From: Pseudomonadota bacterium
GTDB taxonomy: Bacteria; Pseudomonadota; Alphaproteobacteria; Micavibrionales; UBA2020
Assembly: GCA_021849295.1 (NCBI GenBank)
Contig: JAJZTA010000001.1
Coordinates: forward strand, 1 to 64,000
Reading direction: 5' to 3'
DNA length: 64,000 nt
The notes under the pieces: model-generated
Told to the model about the DNA's origin: nothing
The model's database searches: none
Seen by the model: only the letters and a program-made list of their open reading frames with translations
Shown here: in pieces, positions 36,737 through 47,266 of the stretch
Numbering within the stretch: the stretch's first letter is position 1
Layout: each line of letters opens with the position of its first letter
Translations under genes and position numbers: made by a program

Positions 36737-37557
36737 GCCGCGGCGAACCCCTCTACAAAAAGATCCAGCTTGTCCGCGGCCTTTATCACCGCATCGCGGT
36801 CGAGGATCAGCGAGGCGCCCGCTTCGACGGCGATGCCCGCAAGTCCCGCCTCGTGCGCCAGTTTGACGGTGCGCAGGCCGATGGTCGGCAGATCGAGGCG
36901 TTTGTCCTGCTGCGGCTTGCAGCCTTTGACCAGTACGCCGCCCTGCCCGGGTTTGCGCAAGTCTTTGCAGCGTTTCAGCAGCGCATCCGTGCCTTCGACA
37001 GCCTCGAGCCCCAGAACGATGCCCTGTTGTACGACTGCAGCCTGACCGATGTCGAGCGCGCCCAGCATTTTGACGGCCCTGATACCGTATTGCATGTCGG
37101 TTTCGTTTTCCGGCGTGGGCTTTTGTTGGGTCAGCACGCCTTCCGGCGTAATCAGCGACGGCTCGATTTCATGGGCGGAGGTCAGCCTGAAGCCTTCCTT
37201 CTCGATCTCCGCTGCCACGGCGCGGAGCAACGCATCGTCGCCGAGCGCGGCCTTGCCCAGTTGCGCGAAGACTTGCAGCGTGCGCATGTCCGGTTTCATC
37301 TCCAGCAGACCGGGACGGCGCACGGAACCCGCCAGTACAACCGCGTCTACATTTTCGGATTTCAGGATGGCAATCGCTTCGTTGGTCGCACCGAGCTTGA
37401 CGAAACGGTGCGGCAGGCCATTGAAGTATTTCTTGTTCGCCTGCCCCTGCAGCGCGAGGACAAAGAAGTCCCTCTGCGCGTTGCGGCAGGCGTCGATAAG
37501 CTTCAGTGGCAGGTTTCCGCCGCCTGCGATGATTCCAAGGCGTGACATGGTTGACAT
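36733..37557 (-). CDS. lpxI: LpxI family UDP-2,3-diacylglucosamine diphosphatase
   Basis: LGIIAGGGNLPLKLIDACR; between lpxB and lpxA. Confidence 0.92.
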   Translation of the reverse strand: MSTMSRLGIIAGGGNLPLKLIDACRNAQRDFFVLALQGQANKKYFNGLPHRFVKLGATNEAIAILKSENVDAVVLAGSVRRPGLLEMKPDMRTLQVFAQLGKAALGDDALLRAVAAEIEKEGFRLTSAHEIEPSLITPEGVLTQQKPTPENETDMQYGIRAVKMLGALDIGQAAVVQQGIVLGLEAVEGTDALLKRCKDLRKPGQGGVLVKGCKPQQDKRLDLPTIGLRTVKLAHEAGLAGIAVEAGASLILDRDAVIKAADKLDLFVEGFAAA

Positions 37558-37640
37558 CTTATACTTAAGCTATTGCTTTTTAAATGTTTTTATGAAATTT
37601 CAGACAAGGATGTAAAGGATAAGTACGTTACGTAAATAAA

Positions 37641-38435
37641 TTACGAGGCCTTGCCTTGCATAACCGAGCGATCCTCGCGTTCGCGGATAAATTCGACGAT
37701 ACGCATGGCGGATTCATCGCTGCTGAAAAGCTTTGCCGCTTTCGCCGTGCGTTCGGCCAGAGTGCCGCTGCTGTCTTCAAAAATGGCCTTGAAGGCCTTG
37801 AGAAGTGTGCGGATCTGCTCTTTGGTGAAGCCGCGGCGCTCGAGGCCGACATAATTCAATCCGGCCAGATGCGCGCGCTCGCCCTTGACGAGGCCGAAGG
37901 GAATGACATCGTTTTCGACGCCCGACATGCCGCCGATCATGGCGTGCGCGCCGATGCGGACGAACTGGTGCACTGCCGAAAGCCCGCCGAGGACGCAATG
38001 ATCGCCGACGTGGACGTGTCCCGCCAGCGTGGCGTTGTTTGCCATGATGACGTTGTTGCCGATGATGCAGTCGTGCGCGACGTGCGAGGCCGTCATGAAG
38101 AGACAATTGTCGCCGATGACGGTTTTCAGCCCGCCGCCGTCCGTGCCGGGGTTCATCGTCACATGCTCGCGGATGGTGTTGCGCTTGCCGATGATGAGCT
38201 CGGATTTTTCGCCGGCGTATTTCAAATCCTGCGGCGCGTGGCCGAGGGAGGCGAACGGGTAAACCACCGTGCCTTCGCCGATGGTCGTCCATCCCGCGAC
38301 CACGACATGCGATTTCAGATCCACGCCTTCGCCGAGTTTCGCGTTGGGGCCGACGACGCAATAGGCGCCGACCTTGACGTTTTTGCCAAGTTGGGCGCCC
38401 TCTTCTATAACAGCTGTCGGGTGAATGTCCGTCAT
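37641..38435 (-). CDS. lpxA: acyl-ACP--UDP-N-acetylglucosamine O-acyltransferase
   Basis: Hexapeptide repeats; IHPTAVIEEGAQLGKNV; RIGAHAMIGGMSGVENDVIPFGLVKG. Confidence 0.96.
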   Translation of the reverse strand: MTDIHPTAVIEEGAQLGKNVKVGAYCVVGPNAKLGEGVDLKSHVVVAGWTTIGEGTVVYPFASLGHAPQDLKYAGEKSELIIGKRNTIREHVTMNPGTDGGGLKTVIGDNCLFMTASHVAHDCIIGNNVIMANNATLAGHVHVGDHCVLGGLSAVHQFVRIGAHAMIGGMSGVENDVIPFGLVKGERAHLAGLNYVGLERRGFTKEQIRTLLKAFKAIFEDSSGTLAERTAKAAKLFSSDESAMRIVEFIREREDRSVMQGKAS

Positions 38436-38884
38436 GCCGCGTTGTCCATGATCATCGCCGTGACTTGCGCTTCGGCACACAAGTCGTTGCCGACGCGCGC
38501 CTCGCAGCGGAAACGCCAGACGTTGCGGCGGTTTTGCTCTTTTTGCACATGGATATGCAGCGCATCACCTGGTGTGACGGGCTTGCGGAACTTCGCGCCG
38601 TCGATCGCCATGAAATAGACCAGCTTGCCTTCCAGCGCTTCGCCCGCCGAATGGACGACGAGCACGGCGGAAGTTTGCGCCATCGCCTCGACGATCAGCA
38701 CGCCCGGCATGACCGGTGCGCCGGGGAAATGCCCCTGAAAGAAATTCTCGTTGATGGTGACGTTTTTGAGACCGGTCGCGCTTTCGTTCGGCACGATGTC
38801 CATGACCCGGTCGATCAGCAGGAGCGGATAGCGGTGCGGAATCATTTTCATGATCTGCTTGATGTCGATAACGGTGTCGCTCAT
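38432..38884 (-). CDS. fabZ: 3-hydroxyacyl-ACP dehydratase
   Basis: IPHRYPLLLIDRV; FFQGHFPGAPVMPGVLIVEAMAQ. Confidence 0.96.
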   Translation of the reverse strand: MSDTVIDIKQIMKMIPHRYPLLLIDRVMDIVPNESATGLKNVTINENFFQGHFPGAPVMPGVLIVEAMAQTSAVLVVHSAGEALEGKLVYFMAIDGAKFRKPVTPGDALHIHVQKEQNRRNVWRFRCEARVGNDLCAEAQVTAMIMDNAA

Positions 38885-39912
38885 GCTTTATCTCCTTTTT
38901 TTCCGGTGGCGAGCTTGGCCAGCACGGCTGTTTGTTTCATGCTTTGGCGGATGGGCACGGCGGGCGAGCCCATCATTTCCGCACCGTCCGGCACGTCGCG
39001 CATCAGGCCCGATTGCGCGGCGATTTTCGCGCCCGAGCCGATTTTTATATGTCCGGCAAGCCCCGCCTGTCCGCCGAGCATGGCGAAATCGCCCACTTGC
39101 GTAGAGCCGGAAATGCCGACTTGCGCGACGATCACGCAATATTTGCCGATCTTTACGTTGTGGCCGATCTGCACGAGGTTGTCGATGCGCGTCCCCTGCC
39201 CGATCACGGTATCCGGTCCCGCGCCACGGTCGATGGTCGTGTTGGCACCGATCTCGACGTCGGATTCGATGATCACGCGGCCAAGTTGTGGCACAGCGGT
39301 GAAGCCTGTCGCGTCGATCGCAAAGCCGAAACCCTGTCGCCCGATGCAGACGCCGGGATGCAGGCGAACTTTATTGCTGATCAGCGCGTGGCTGATGGTG
39401 ACATGCGCGCCGATGTCGCAATCGTCGCCGATCTCTACGCCCTGCCGGATGACGGCGTGCGCCTGAATGCGGCAACGGTTGCCGATTTTCACGTTGGGGC
39501 CGATGATGGCGCCGTCTTCGATGGCGCAATCCGCGCCGATTTTGGCAGATGCGTCGATCACGGCGGATGTTGCACGGTGCTCTTTGGGTTTTTCCTGCGG
39601 ATAGAACATCTGCGCCGCGACCGCATAGGCTTTATAGGGGTTTTTGTGCATCAGGCAGGCGGTTCCAGCGGGCGCGTGAACCGCCAGTTCGGGACGCACG
39701 AAGCAGGCGCCGGCTTTCGTCGCCTTGAAGACGTCGACGTATTTTTTGTTGTCGAGAAAGCTCAAGTGGTTTTTTTCAGCTGTATCCAGCGGCGCGACGT
39801 CGTCCATCATCAGGCCGCCGTGCGACGGGTCGGACAAATCCGATCCCGTCGCTTCGGCGATCCTGCCAAGAGGAAACGACCCTGCGAGAGAAAAAAAACG
39901 CCTGTCGGACAT
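38881..39912 (-). CDS. lpxD: UDP-3-O-acylglucosamine N-acyltransferase
   Basis: Left-handed beta-helix hexapeptides; HNVKIGKYCVIVAQVGISGSTQVGDFAMLGGQAG. Confidence 0.95.
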   Translation of the reverse strand: MSDRRFFSLAGSFPLGRIAEATGSDLSDPSHGGLMMDDVAPLDTAEKNHLSFLDNKKYVDVFKATKAGACFVRPELAVHAPAGTACLMHKNPYKAYAVAAQMFYPQEKPKEHRATSAVIDASAKIGADCAIEDGAIIGPNVKIGNRCRIQAHAVIRQGVEIGDDCDIGAHVTISHALISNKVRLHPGVCIGRQGFGFAIDATGFTAVPQLGRVIIESDVEIGANTTIDRGAGPDTVIGQGTRIDNLVQIGHNVKIGKYCVIVAQVGISGSTQVGDFAMLGGQAGLAGHIKIGSGAKIAAQSGLMRDVPDGAEMMGSPAVPIRQSMKQTAVLAKLATGKKGDKA

Positions 39913-39932
39913 TCTTTTCTGCGCCCTTGGAC

Positions 39933-40529
39933 TTATCTGCTTTTGTTCATGGCGTCGACGTCTCTGGACGCCTGTTTCCAGTCTATGCTGATATGCCTGA
40001 CCTTTTTATTCATCTGGTCGATGACGGCTTTGGTCATATCCATATCCGGCATTGACATCATCACCGCCTGATCCGTGAAAACGGCGGAGTAATGCTTTTC
40101 CTTGGCGATATGGGCGACGATTTGAGCAGCGCTGCGGCGCAGGCTGCCCATGGCGGTGCTGAAGGCCTGATCCAGGATCTGTCTGCGGTTCTGCACCATT
40201 CTTTGGCCATCGACGACCTTTTCTTCAATGGCTTTCTGCTTGGTTTCAAAGGCGTCCTTCGAAAGCGTGTCCTTCTGCTTTTGCAGCTCTTCTTCGGAAG
40301 AGCGGAGGCTGTTTTCCGCTTTGGAGATTTCGTCCTGATAGCGTTTCCGTCTGGAGTCCATTTGTTTGAAGATGCTCTTGGCTGCGTCCGTCGTCTGGAG
40401 AACGCGGTTCATGTCGACAACGCCGAAAGTCTGGCCTGATGCTGCCGGCGCGGAGGCCATCGCGGGTATGGAGAACGCCGTCATGGCCGAAATGCTTATT
40501 GCTAAAAGTGCCTTGGTGATCGTTTTCAT
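39933..40529 (-). CDS. skp: OmpH/Skp family periplasmic chaperone
   Basis: Signal peptide, GVVDMNRVLQTTDAAKSIFKQM, position between lpxD and bamA. Confidence 0.88.
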   Translation of the reverse strand: MKTITKALLAISISAMTAFSIPAMASAPAASGQTFGVVDMNRVLQTTDAAKSIFKQMDSRRKRYQDEISKAENSLRSSEEELQKQKDTLSKDAFETKQKAIEEKVVDGQRMVQNRRQILDQAFSTAMGSLRRSAAQIVAHIAKEKHYSAVFTDQAVMMSMPDMDMTKAVIDQMNKKVRHISIDWKQASRDVDAMNKSR

Positions 40530-40564
40530 GTCTATCCTCGTTTGTTGGTGGAGTTGTTGGGGTT

Positions 40565-42859
40565 TTAGAACCTGGTGCCGAAGCTGAAGCGGAACTGCTG
40601 GACTTTATCGTAGCTCTCTTTCTTGATCGGCCGCGCGATGTCGATGCTCATCGGGCCCATGGGCGAGCGCCACGAGAAGCCGATACCGGCGGAGGCGCGT
40701 ATGCTGCTGGTATCCTGTATGCCGGCGCCGGAGTCATCCAGAGACCAGAGGCTGCCGAAGTCCGTAAAGGCATGCGCCGAGACGCCGAGATCGTCTGGAA
40801 GACCGGTCGGGAAGTCGAGCTGCACGGTGCCGCGATAGTAGCGGTTGCCGCCTAGCGCATCTTCGCTCGCAGTGTCGCGCGGGCCGATGCCCGAGTCCGC
40901 GAAACCGCGCAACGTGTCGCCGCCGACGAAGAAGCGTTCGTTGATGCGTACTTTCTTGCCGCCCCAGCCGTGGACGTAGCCGGCGTCCCCGAGGAAACTC
41001 AGAATCCATTTGGACGTGATCGGGTAGTAGTAGGTTCCGCCCACGTCGAATTTGTAATAGCGCGCATTGCCGCCGGGAACGGCGACGTCCGTCATGAGGT
41101 GCGTGATATAGCCGGATGTGGGCTCGATCTTGCTGTCGCGCGTGTCATACGTCAAAGTCTGCGAGATGGCGGCCGTCGTGTATCTCCCCGCCTGTTCCTG
41201 AATGTATTTAGACGCGCCTGTCGCGATATTGCTGACATTGTCCGCTTCCCACCGGATGTCCAGGTCCTGACGCAGTTTCTCGGACAGCGGATAGCCGAAG
41301 CGCACGCCGCCGCCTCTTTTGCTGTAGTCGTAGGAGCTTTGCGTCTGCAGGTTCTGCGTGATGTTGAACAGATCTATACCGGCGGTCATGTTGCGGTCCA
41401 TGAAGTAGGGATCGGTATAGCTGAAGTCGAACTGCGTCATTTTGGCCGCCAGCATCGCCGAGAGCGAGAGTTCCCGCCCCGTGCCGAGGAAGTTCCTTTC
41501 CTTGATCGTGAAGTCGGCCAGAGGACCGTCTGTCGTGGAATAGCCGCCGCCGAGGGAAAGCTCGCCGGTGGACTTTTCGGCAACCTTGACGTTGATATTG
41601 GTTTCGTTGGGCGCGCTGCCGGGTTCGGCCTTCACATCGACCTTGCTGAAGAAGTTGAGGTTTTTGATGCGCGTTTCCGACTGCTTGAGCTTGCTCTGGT
41701 TGAACGGGTCGCCTTCCACCAGCAGCATCTGGCGGCGGATGACGGAATCTTCCGTGCGGGTGTTGCCGATGATGTTGATGTTCTGGACGAACGTCTTTTG
41801 CCCTTCGTTGATGGTGAAGGTGATGGCGACCGTATGGGTCTGCTTGTCGGGAACGACGCCGGGCTGGATATCGACGAAGGCGAACTGGTGGTCGCCGAGG
41901 GAATTGGTCATCTTGATGACGGAATGCTCGATTTCCTTCATTTTGTACCAGTCGCCCGCCTTGATCGTGACGACTTTTTTCAGGAAATCGGGATTGAGGC
42001 CCGCGATATTGCTGACGATATTGACCGCGCCGACTTTATAGCGGTGCCCTTCGTGGATGGAAAACGTCAGGATGAAGCTCTTGCGGTCGGGCGACAGCTG
42101 CGCCACGGCAGTGCGTACGTGAAAACCTGCATAGCCGTGGTTGAGATAAAACCGCCGCAATAGTTCCTGATCGTAGGCAAAGCGGTCCTGATCATAGGTG
42201 TCGTCCGAGCTCCAGAACCTGTACCAGCGTTCCTCGCGGCTGCGGATGACGGTTTTCAGCGTCGAGGCGCTGAAGCGGTTGTCGCCGATAAAGTTGATGC
42301 GCGAAATCAGCGTCTTCGGCCCTTCGGTGATTTTGAAGATCAGGTTGACGCGGTTCTGGCTCAGCTCGATGATCTGCGGGTCGATAAAGGCCGAGAAGCG
42401 CCCGCTCAGACGGTAGATCTCCTGCAGGCGCTCGACGTCGGCCTGCACCTTGGGACGCGTCAGGACCATGCGCGGTTTGAGCTGGATCTCGCCTTTCAGG
42501 TCGTCCGTTTTCAGCTTCTTGTTGCCCTCGAAGCGGATCTCGTTGATGATCGGGTTTTCCACGACTTTGATGACGAGGTTGCGCCCGTCCTGATGCATGG
42601 AAACGTCGGCGAACAGCCCCGTGGCGTAAAGGCTTTTCAGCGAGCTGTCGATCAGCGACTGGTTGAAGGGGTCGCCCTTCTGCACGTTGATGTAGGAGAG
42701 AACGGTGGAGGTCTCGATACGCTGGTTGCCCTCGACCACGATGTTTTGAATGAGGTTTCCCGATGCGGCATGAACGCTCCGGATGCCGGGCGCGAACAGC
42801 ATCAGTGCCGCGAGGATCAATGATGCGAGTGTGCGTCTGAAGAACGGTATTTTTTTCAT
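40565..42859 (-). CDS. bamA: outer membrane assembly factor BamA
   Basis: POTRA repeats and C-terminal barrel; FGYPLSEK; GFSWRSPMGPMSIDIARPI; terminal FSFGTRF. Confidence 0.96.
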   Translation of the reverse strand: MKKIPFFRRTLASLILAALMLFAPGIRSVHAASGNLIQNIVVEGNQRIETSTVLSYINVQKGDPFNQSLIDSSLKSLYATGLFADVSMHQDGRNLVIKVVENPIINEIRFEGNKKLKTDDLKGEIQLKPRMVLTRPKVQADVERLQEIYRLSGRFSAFIDPQIIELSQNRVNLIFKITEGPKTLISRINFIGDNRFSASTLKTVIRSREERWYRFWSSDDTYDQDRFAYDQELLRRFYLNHGYAGFHVRTAVAQLSPDRKSFILTFSIHEGHRYKVGAVNIVSNIAGLNPDFLKKVVTIKAGDWYKMKEIEHSVIKMTNSLGDHQFAFVDIQPGVVPDKQTHTVAITFTINEGQKTFVQNINIIGNTRTEDSVIRRQMLLVEGDPFNQSKLKQSETRIKNLNFFSKVDVKAEPGSAPNETNINVKVAEKSTGELSLGGGYSTTDGPLADFTIKERNFLGTGRELSLSAMLAAKMTQFDFSYTDPYFMDRNMTAGIDLFNITQNLQTQSSYDYSKRGGGVRFGYPLSEKLRQDLDIRWEADNVSNIATGASKYIQEQAGRYTTAAISQTLTYDTRDSKIEPTSGYITHLMTDVAVPGGNARYYKFDVGGTYYYPITSKWILSFLGDAGYVHGWGGKKVRINERFFVGGDTLRGFADSGIGPRDTASEDALGGNRYYRGTVQLDFPTGLPDDLGVSAHAFTDFGSLWSLDDSGAGIQDTSSIRASAGIGFSWRSPMGPMSIDIARPIKKESYDKVQQFRFSFGTRF

Positions 42860-42883
42860 GTGCCTGTTATTATGTCTTTGTTT

Positions 42884-44080
42884 TTAGAAGATGTGATGTT
42901 TGAGGTAGGAGAAGACTTTAAGCTGCAGAAGGTCGTTCCAGGTCGCGAACAGCATAATACCAAGTATGAACGTCAAGCCAACCCTTAAAGCATATTCCTG
43001 AAAACGCTCGCTCATGGGCTTGCCCTTGACTTTTTCCATAGCGTAAAAGGCCAGATGCCCGCCATCCAGCAGCGGTATGGGAAAGAGATTGATCAACCCG
43101 AGGTTGACCGACAAAAGCGCGGCGAAAGAGATCAGCGCAACGACCCCTTGCTGCGCGAAATCTGCGGCATAAGCGCCGATACGCAGAATGCCGCCGAGCT
43201 CCTTGGCGCTGCGCTTGCCGTCGATTATCTGCCAGACGGCCTGAAGCGTGTCCGTCGTGATCTTCCAGACGTCCTTGTTCGCGGCGATAAACGCCGAGCC
43301 GGGCGTGTGCTTGATCATGGCGGAGCCTTGCGGCGGCGCGTAGATGCCAAGCCTGCCCCGCTCGCTCTTGAAGCCGAAGCGGTCCGTATCGTGTATCAGG
43401 GCCGGCGTGACATGCAGCGTGATGACTTTATCGCTCCATTTGTCTTTGCCTATGGAATGGACAAGCTTGACCACGACAGGCTTGTTCAGATTGACGGAGA
43501 CGAACTGCACCATGTCCTGAAAGCGGTTGATCTTCGTATCGTCCAGATAGAGGATTTTGTCATCCGGCTTGATGCCCGCCTTGTCCGCGGGAGAGCCGAT
43601 GATCAGTTTGCCAACGATCGGCGGCGTATAGGGTTGCCCGACGAACGTGTAAAGACCGGTCAGGATGAAGATCGCGAAAATGAAATTGACCGCAGGCCCA
43701 GCGAAGACGATGAGCGAACGCTTGCCGACGGACTGCGTATAAAACGCGACTTTTTTCTCTTCGGCGGTCAGCGGCTTTTTCTTTTCGTCCTCGTGCTGTG
43801 CGCTGCTGGGATCCATGTCGCCGAACATCTGCACGTAGCCGCCGAACGGCAGCCAGCTGATTTTCCAGCGCGTGCCGGCCTTGTTGGTCCAGCCGAAAAT
43901 CTCCTTGCCGAAGCCGATGGAGAATTTCTCGACTCTGACCCCGCACAGGCGCGCAACGATGTAATGGCCCCATTCGTGCACAAACACCAGAACGCTCAAG
44001 ACGATCACGAACGGAACAATGTAGTGCATCAGAAAATGTTCCGGTGCCGCCAAAAATTTATGTAAGTAGTCGTGAAACAT
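42884..44080 (-). CDS. rseP: site-2 zinc metalloprotease RseP
   Basis: HEWGHYIVARLCGVRVEKFSIGFG; PDZ region; NLFPIPLLDGGH. Confidence 0.95.
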   Translation of the reverse strand: MFHDYLHKFLAAPEHFLMHYIVPFVIVLSVLVFVHEWGHYIVARLCGVRVEKFSIGFGKEIFGWTNKAGTRWKISWLPFGGYVQMFGDMDPSSAQHEDEKKKPLTAEEKKVAFYTQSVGKRSLIVFAGPAVNFIFAIFILTGLYTFVGQPYTPPIVGKLIIGSPADKAGIKPDDKILYLDDTKINRFQDMVQFVSVNLNKPVVVKLVHSIGKDKWSDKVITLHVTPALIHDTDRFGFKSERGRLGIYAPPQGSAMIKHTPGSAFIAANKDVWKITTDTLQAVWQIIDGKRSAKELGGILRIGAYAADFAQQGVVALISFAALLSVNLGLINLFPIPLLDGGHLAFYAMEKVKGKPMSERFQEYALRVGLTFILGIMLFATWNDLLQLKVFSYLKHHIF

Positions 44081-44118
44081 TTAAACGAAAAGCTTCCCCT
44101 GCCCGTTATCGTACAATT

Positions 44119-45276
44119 TTAGTGTACTCTGGCAATGACCTTCTCTGCAATACGTCGTGCGTCCGTATCTGCTTGAAAAATCATCTCGAGTGAAGATATG
44201 GAGGGAATGGCGGCCGTTTGTAAAGTCTCTCCGACAACACTTTCTATTTCAGAAAATTTCAGCCGGCACGCCAGAAATGCCGCGACGGCGGCCTCGTTTG
44301 CGGCGTTGAAAATCGTCGACGCGGCGGGCGAATTCGCTTGCAAAACGTCATGCGCCATCTTTATCGACGGGAATCTAACTATATCAATTTGTTCGAACAA
44401 TAAGTTGATTTGTTTTGCAAAACTCAGCGTGTCGCCGGTCGTTTGCATACGCTCCGGCCAGGCCAGCGTGTTGGCAATCGGCGTGCGCATGTCCGGCGCG
44501 CCCATTTGAGACAATATGGATCCGTCGATATACTCAACCATCGAGTGAACGATGGACTGGGGGTGGATGACGACGTCTATTTTCTCATGTTTCACTTTAA
44601 ATAAATAGCTGGCCTCTATGATTTCCAATGATTTATTCATCATCGTTGCGCTGTCGACGGATATTTTCCGCCCCATCGCCCAGGTCGGGTGCTTCACCGC
44701 CTGCACCGGCGTGATATCGGAAAGCTCCGTGCGCGGCTTGCGCAGAAACGGCCCGCCCGAGGCCGTGAGGATGAGCCTTTTGATGCCAGCGCGCTGCGCA
44801 GGGTTCAAAACCTGAAAAATGGCATTATGTTCACTATCGACCGGCAGCAGCGTCGTGCCGTGTTTTTCGACCGCGTTCATCATGAACGGGCCCGCGCAGA
44901 CAAGTGATTCTTTATTGGCGAGCGCGACGGTCGAGCCCTGCTCTATGGCGCGCAAAGTCGAGGAAACGCCCACCGCGCCGACGATCGCCGCCATGATCCA
45001 GTCCGCCGGAATGCCCGCCGCATCGACCACGGCCTGATGCCCCGCTGCTGGCTTCGTGTTCGTGCCTGCGAGCGCCTGTTTCAAATCGTCATAGAGGGTT
45101 TCATCGGCGATAACGGCATGTTCGGCGTTTAAAGCGCGCGCCTGCCCGGCCAGCAGTTTTACGTTCGTATTGGCCGTGAGCGCGACGACTTTGTAGTCGT
45201 CCGGCTTGCTGGCGACGAGATCAATCGTATTGCGCCCGACAGAGCCTGTCGAGCCGAGGATGCTGACGGTTTTCAT
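44119..45276 (-). CDS. dxr: 1-deoxy-D-xylulose-5-phosphate reductoisomerase
   Basis: MKTVSILGSTGSVGRNTIDLV; ALANKESLVCAG; LPVDSEHNAIFQ. Confidence 0.96.
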   Translation of the reverse strand: MKTVSILGSTGSVGRNTIDLVASKPDDYKVVALTANTNVKLLAGQARALNAEHAVIADETLYDDLKQALAGTNTKPAAGHQAVVDAAGIPADWIMAAIVGAVGVSSTLRAIEQGSTVALANKESLVCAGPFMMNAVEKHGTTLLPVDSEHNAIFQVLNPAQRAGIKRLILTASGGPFLRKPRTELSDITPVQAVKHPTWAMGRKISVDSATMMNKSLEIIEASYLFKVKHEKIDVVIHPQSIVHSMVEYIDGSILSQMGAPDMRTPIANTLAWPERMQTTGDTLSFAKQINLLFEQIDIVRFPSIKMAHDVLQANSPAASTIFNAANEAAVAAFLACRLKFSEIESVVGETLQTAAIPSISSLEMIFQADTDARRIAEKVIARVH

Positions 45277-45968
45277 GGCATGTGCTTCCTCACGATCACG
45301 GCGAAGATCAGCGCCACCAGCAGCAAGGCGTCGATGCGGTCGAGCAAGCCGCCATGGCCGGGGATAAGCGTGCCGGTGTCTTTGATGCCGTAGCGGCGCT
45401 TGAAGAAGGAGATCAGCAGATCTCCCGCCTGCCCGCACATGCCGAGCGCCCCCCCCAGAAGCGCGTACATATACGGCGACAAATGCCCGACGGTTTCGAC
45501 ATGAAACGTCGCCAGCGTCGCGGGCAAAGCAAGGCCGCCCGCAACAAGGCCCGCACCGACGCTGCTGCCGATAAAGCCTGCCCAGGTTTTCTTGGGGCTG
45601 ACCTTGGGCGCGAGCTTCGGCCCGCCGATGGCGCGTCCGGAAAAATAGGCCGAAATATCGCTTGCCCAAACGATCAGCAGCAAGGTGAGCATGTTGTAAA
45701 GGCCGTGAGGCGTGGCAAGGCGCAGCCAGATCATCGCGCCGCAGGAGATTACGATATAACAGGCGCCCAGGAACATCAGCTCCGTACCGTAGTCTTCATC
45801 GTTTTTGACCATATTCGTCCATTCGGAAACGCCTTTCGCCGTCGCCACGCCCATCAGAAAGCAAAAGAATATGCCACCGAGATAAAGTGCGCCCAGCACG
45901 ACGGAGCCGAAAATCGCCCCGCCGCGGATACGCGCCTTCAGCGAGCTGTCGATTGCGGGGGGCGTCAT
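45273..45968 (-). CDS. cdsA: phosphatidate cytidylyltransferase
   Basis: SPKKTWAGFIGS; KDTGTLIPGHGGLLDRIDALL. Confidence 0.94.
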   Translation of the reverse strand: MTPPAIDSSLKARIRGGAIFGSVVLGALYLGGIFFCFLMGVATAKGVSEWTNMVKNDEDYGTELMFLGACYIVISCGAMIWLRLATPHGLYNMLTLLLIVWASDISAYFSGRAIGGPKLAPKVSPKKTWAGFIGSSVGAGLVAGGLALPATLATFHVETVGHLSPYMYALLGGALGMCGQAGDLLISFFKRRYGIKDTGTLIPGHGGLLDRIDALLLVALIFAVIVRKHMP

Positions 45969-46717
45969 CCCTGCATCCCGTGGGATTGTGAAAGTCCGCC
46001 GTAGCGGCGGTCGCGGCCGGCGAAATAGGCGACGGCCTGTTCGAGGTCTTTTTTGGAGAAATCCGGCCACAGCGTGTCGGTAAAGTAGAGTTCGGCATAA
46101 GCCATCTGCCATAGCAGGAAGTTGCTGATCCGGCTTTCGCCGCTGGTGCGGATCATCAGGTCGGGGTCGGGTATGTCGCCGGTCATCAGATAGCCGGAGA
46201 AGCTGTTTTCGTCGATTTGCGAGAGGTCGGCTTCGCCCGCCTTCACCTGTTTCGCCAGATCTTTCGCGGCGGAGACTATGTCCTGCCGTCCGCCGTAGTT
46301 GAGCGCCAGCACCACGGTGATCTTCGTGTTGTCTCGGGTGAGGTTCTCGGCGTTTTCGATCAGTTTGACGATGTCATGCGGCAACGCCGTCCGGTCGCCG
46401 ATCACGCGGATGCGCGCGCCATTTTTGTGCAGCTCGGCAGTTTCCTTTTTGAGGTAGTAGCGCAGAAGGTTCATCAGGTCGTTGACTTCGTCCGCCGGAC
46501 GGTTCCAGTTTTCGGAGGAAAAGGCGAACAGCGTGATGTATTTGATGCCCAGCTCGCCCGCCGCCTCGACGGCATGACGCGCCGCCTCCGCGCCCTTGCG
46601 GTGGCCTTCGGTGCGGGTGAGACCCCGCGCCGTCGCCCAGCGGCCGTTTCCGTCCATGATAATGGCGACGTGCCTCGGGAGCTTTTCATTTCCCGTGTTT
46701 TGCTGCGGCGCGCTCAT
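45965..46717 (-). CDS. uppS: isoprenyl (undecaprenyl) diphosphate synthase
   Basis: HVAIIMDGNGRWATARGLTRTEGHRKGAEA; DLMIRTSGESRISNFLLWQ. Confidence 0.96.
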   Translation of the reverse strand: MSAPQQNTGNEKLPRHVAIIMDGNGRWATARGLTRTEGHRKGAEAARHAVEAAGELGIKYITLFAFSSENWNRPADEVNDLMNLLRYYLKKETAELHKNGARIRVIGDRTALPHDIVKLIENAENLTRDNTKITVVLALNYGGRQDIVSAAKDLAKQVKAGEADLSQIDENSFSGYLMTGDIPDPDLMIRTSGESRISNFLLWQMAYAELYFTDTLWPDFSKKDLEQAVAYFAGRDRRYGGLSQSHGMQG

Positions 46718-46720
46718 CGG

Positions 46721-47266
46721 TTAAACCTGCTTGATTTCCTGTTCCTTGTGCGCGAGGGCCTCTTCGACCTTCTTGATCCAGCTGTCGGTCATCTTCTGGA
46801 TTTTGTCCTCGGCTTTCTTCAGCTCGTCTTCGGACAGCTTGTTTTTCTTGGCGGTGTCCATGCCCTCGCGGCGGATGTTGCGCACGGCGATCTTGGCCTG
46901 CTCGGCGTATTTGGAGGCGACTTTGGCGAGCTCGATGCGGCGTTCTTCCGTCAGGCCCGGCAGCGGCACGCGAATGAGCGTCCCCGCGGGCTGCGGGTTG
47001 AGACCGAGGCCGGAGACGGTGATGGCCTTCTCGACGGCCTTGGTGTTGCCGGCGTCCCAGACCTGAACGGTCAGCAGGCGCGGTTCCGGCGCGCTGACGG
47101 TCGCGACCTGATTGATCGGCATTTTGCTGCCATAGACTTCGACGACGATATTGTCGAGCAGATTGGTGGAGGCGCGACCCGTGCGCAGCCCTTGAAATTC
47201 CTTATGGAGCGCGTCGACGGCCCCCTGCATGCGGCGTTCGTAATCGGAGAAATCCATCTCAGGCAT
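46721..47266 (-). CDS. frr: ribosome recycling factor
   Basis: [35 protein letters not shown]. Confidence 0.96.
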   Translation of the reverse strand: MPEMDFSDYERRMQGAVDALHKEFQGLRTGRASTNLLDNIVVEVYGSKMPINQVATVSAPEPRLLTVQVWDAGNTKAVEKAITVSGLGLNPQPAGTLIRVPLPGLTEERRIELAKVASKYAEQAKIAVRNIRREGMDTAKKNKLSEDELKKAEDKIQKMTDSWIKKVEEALAHKEQEIKQV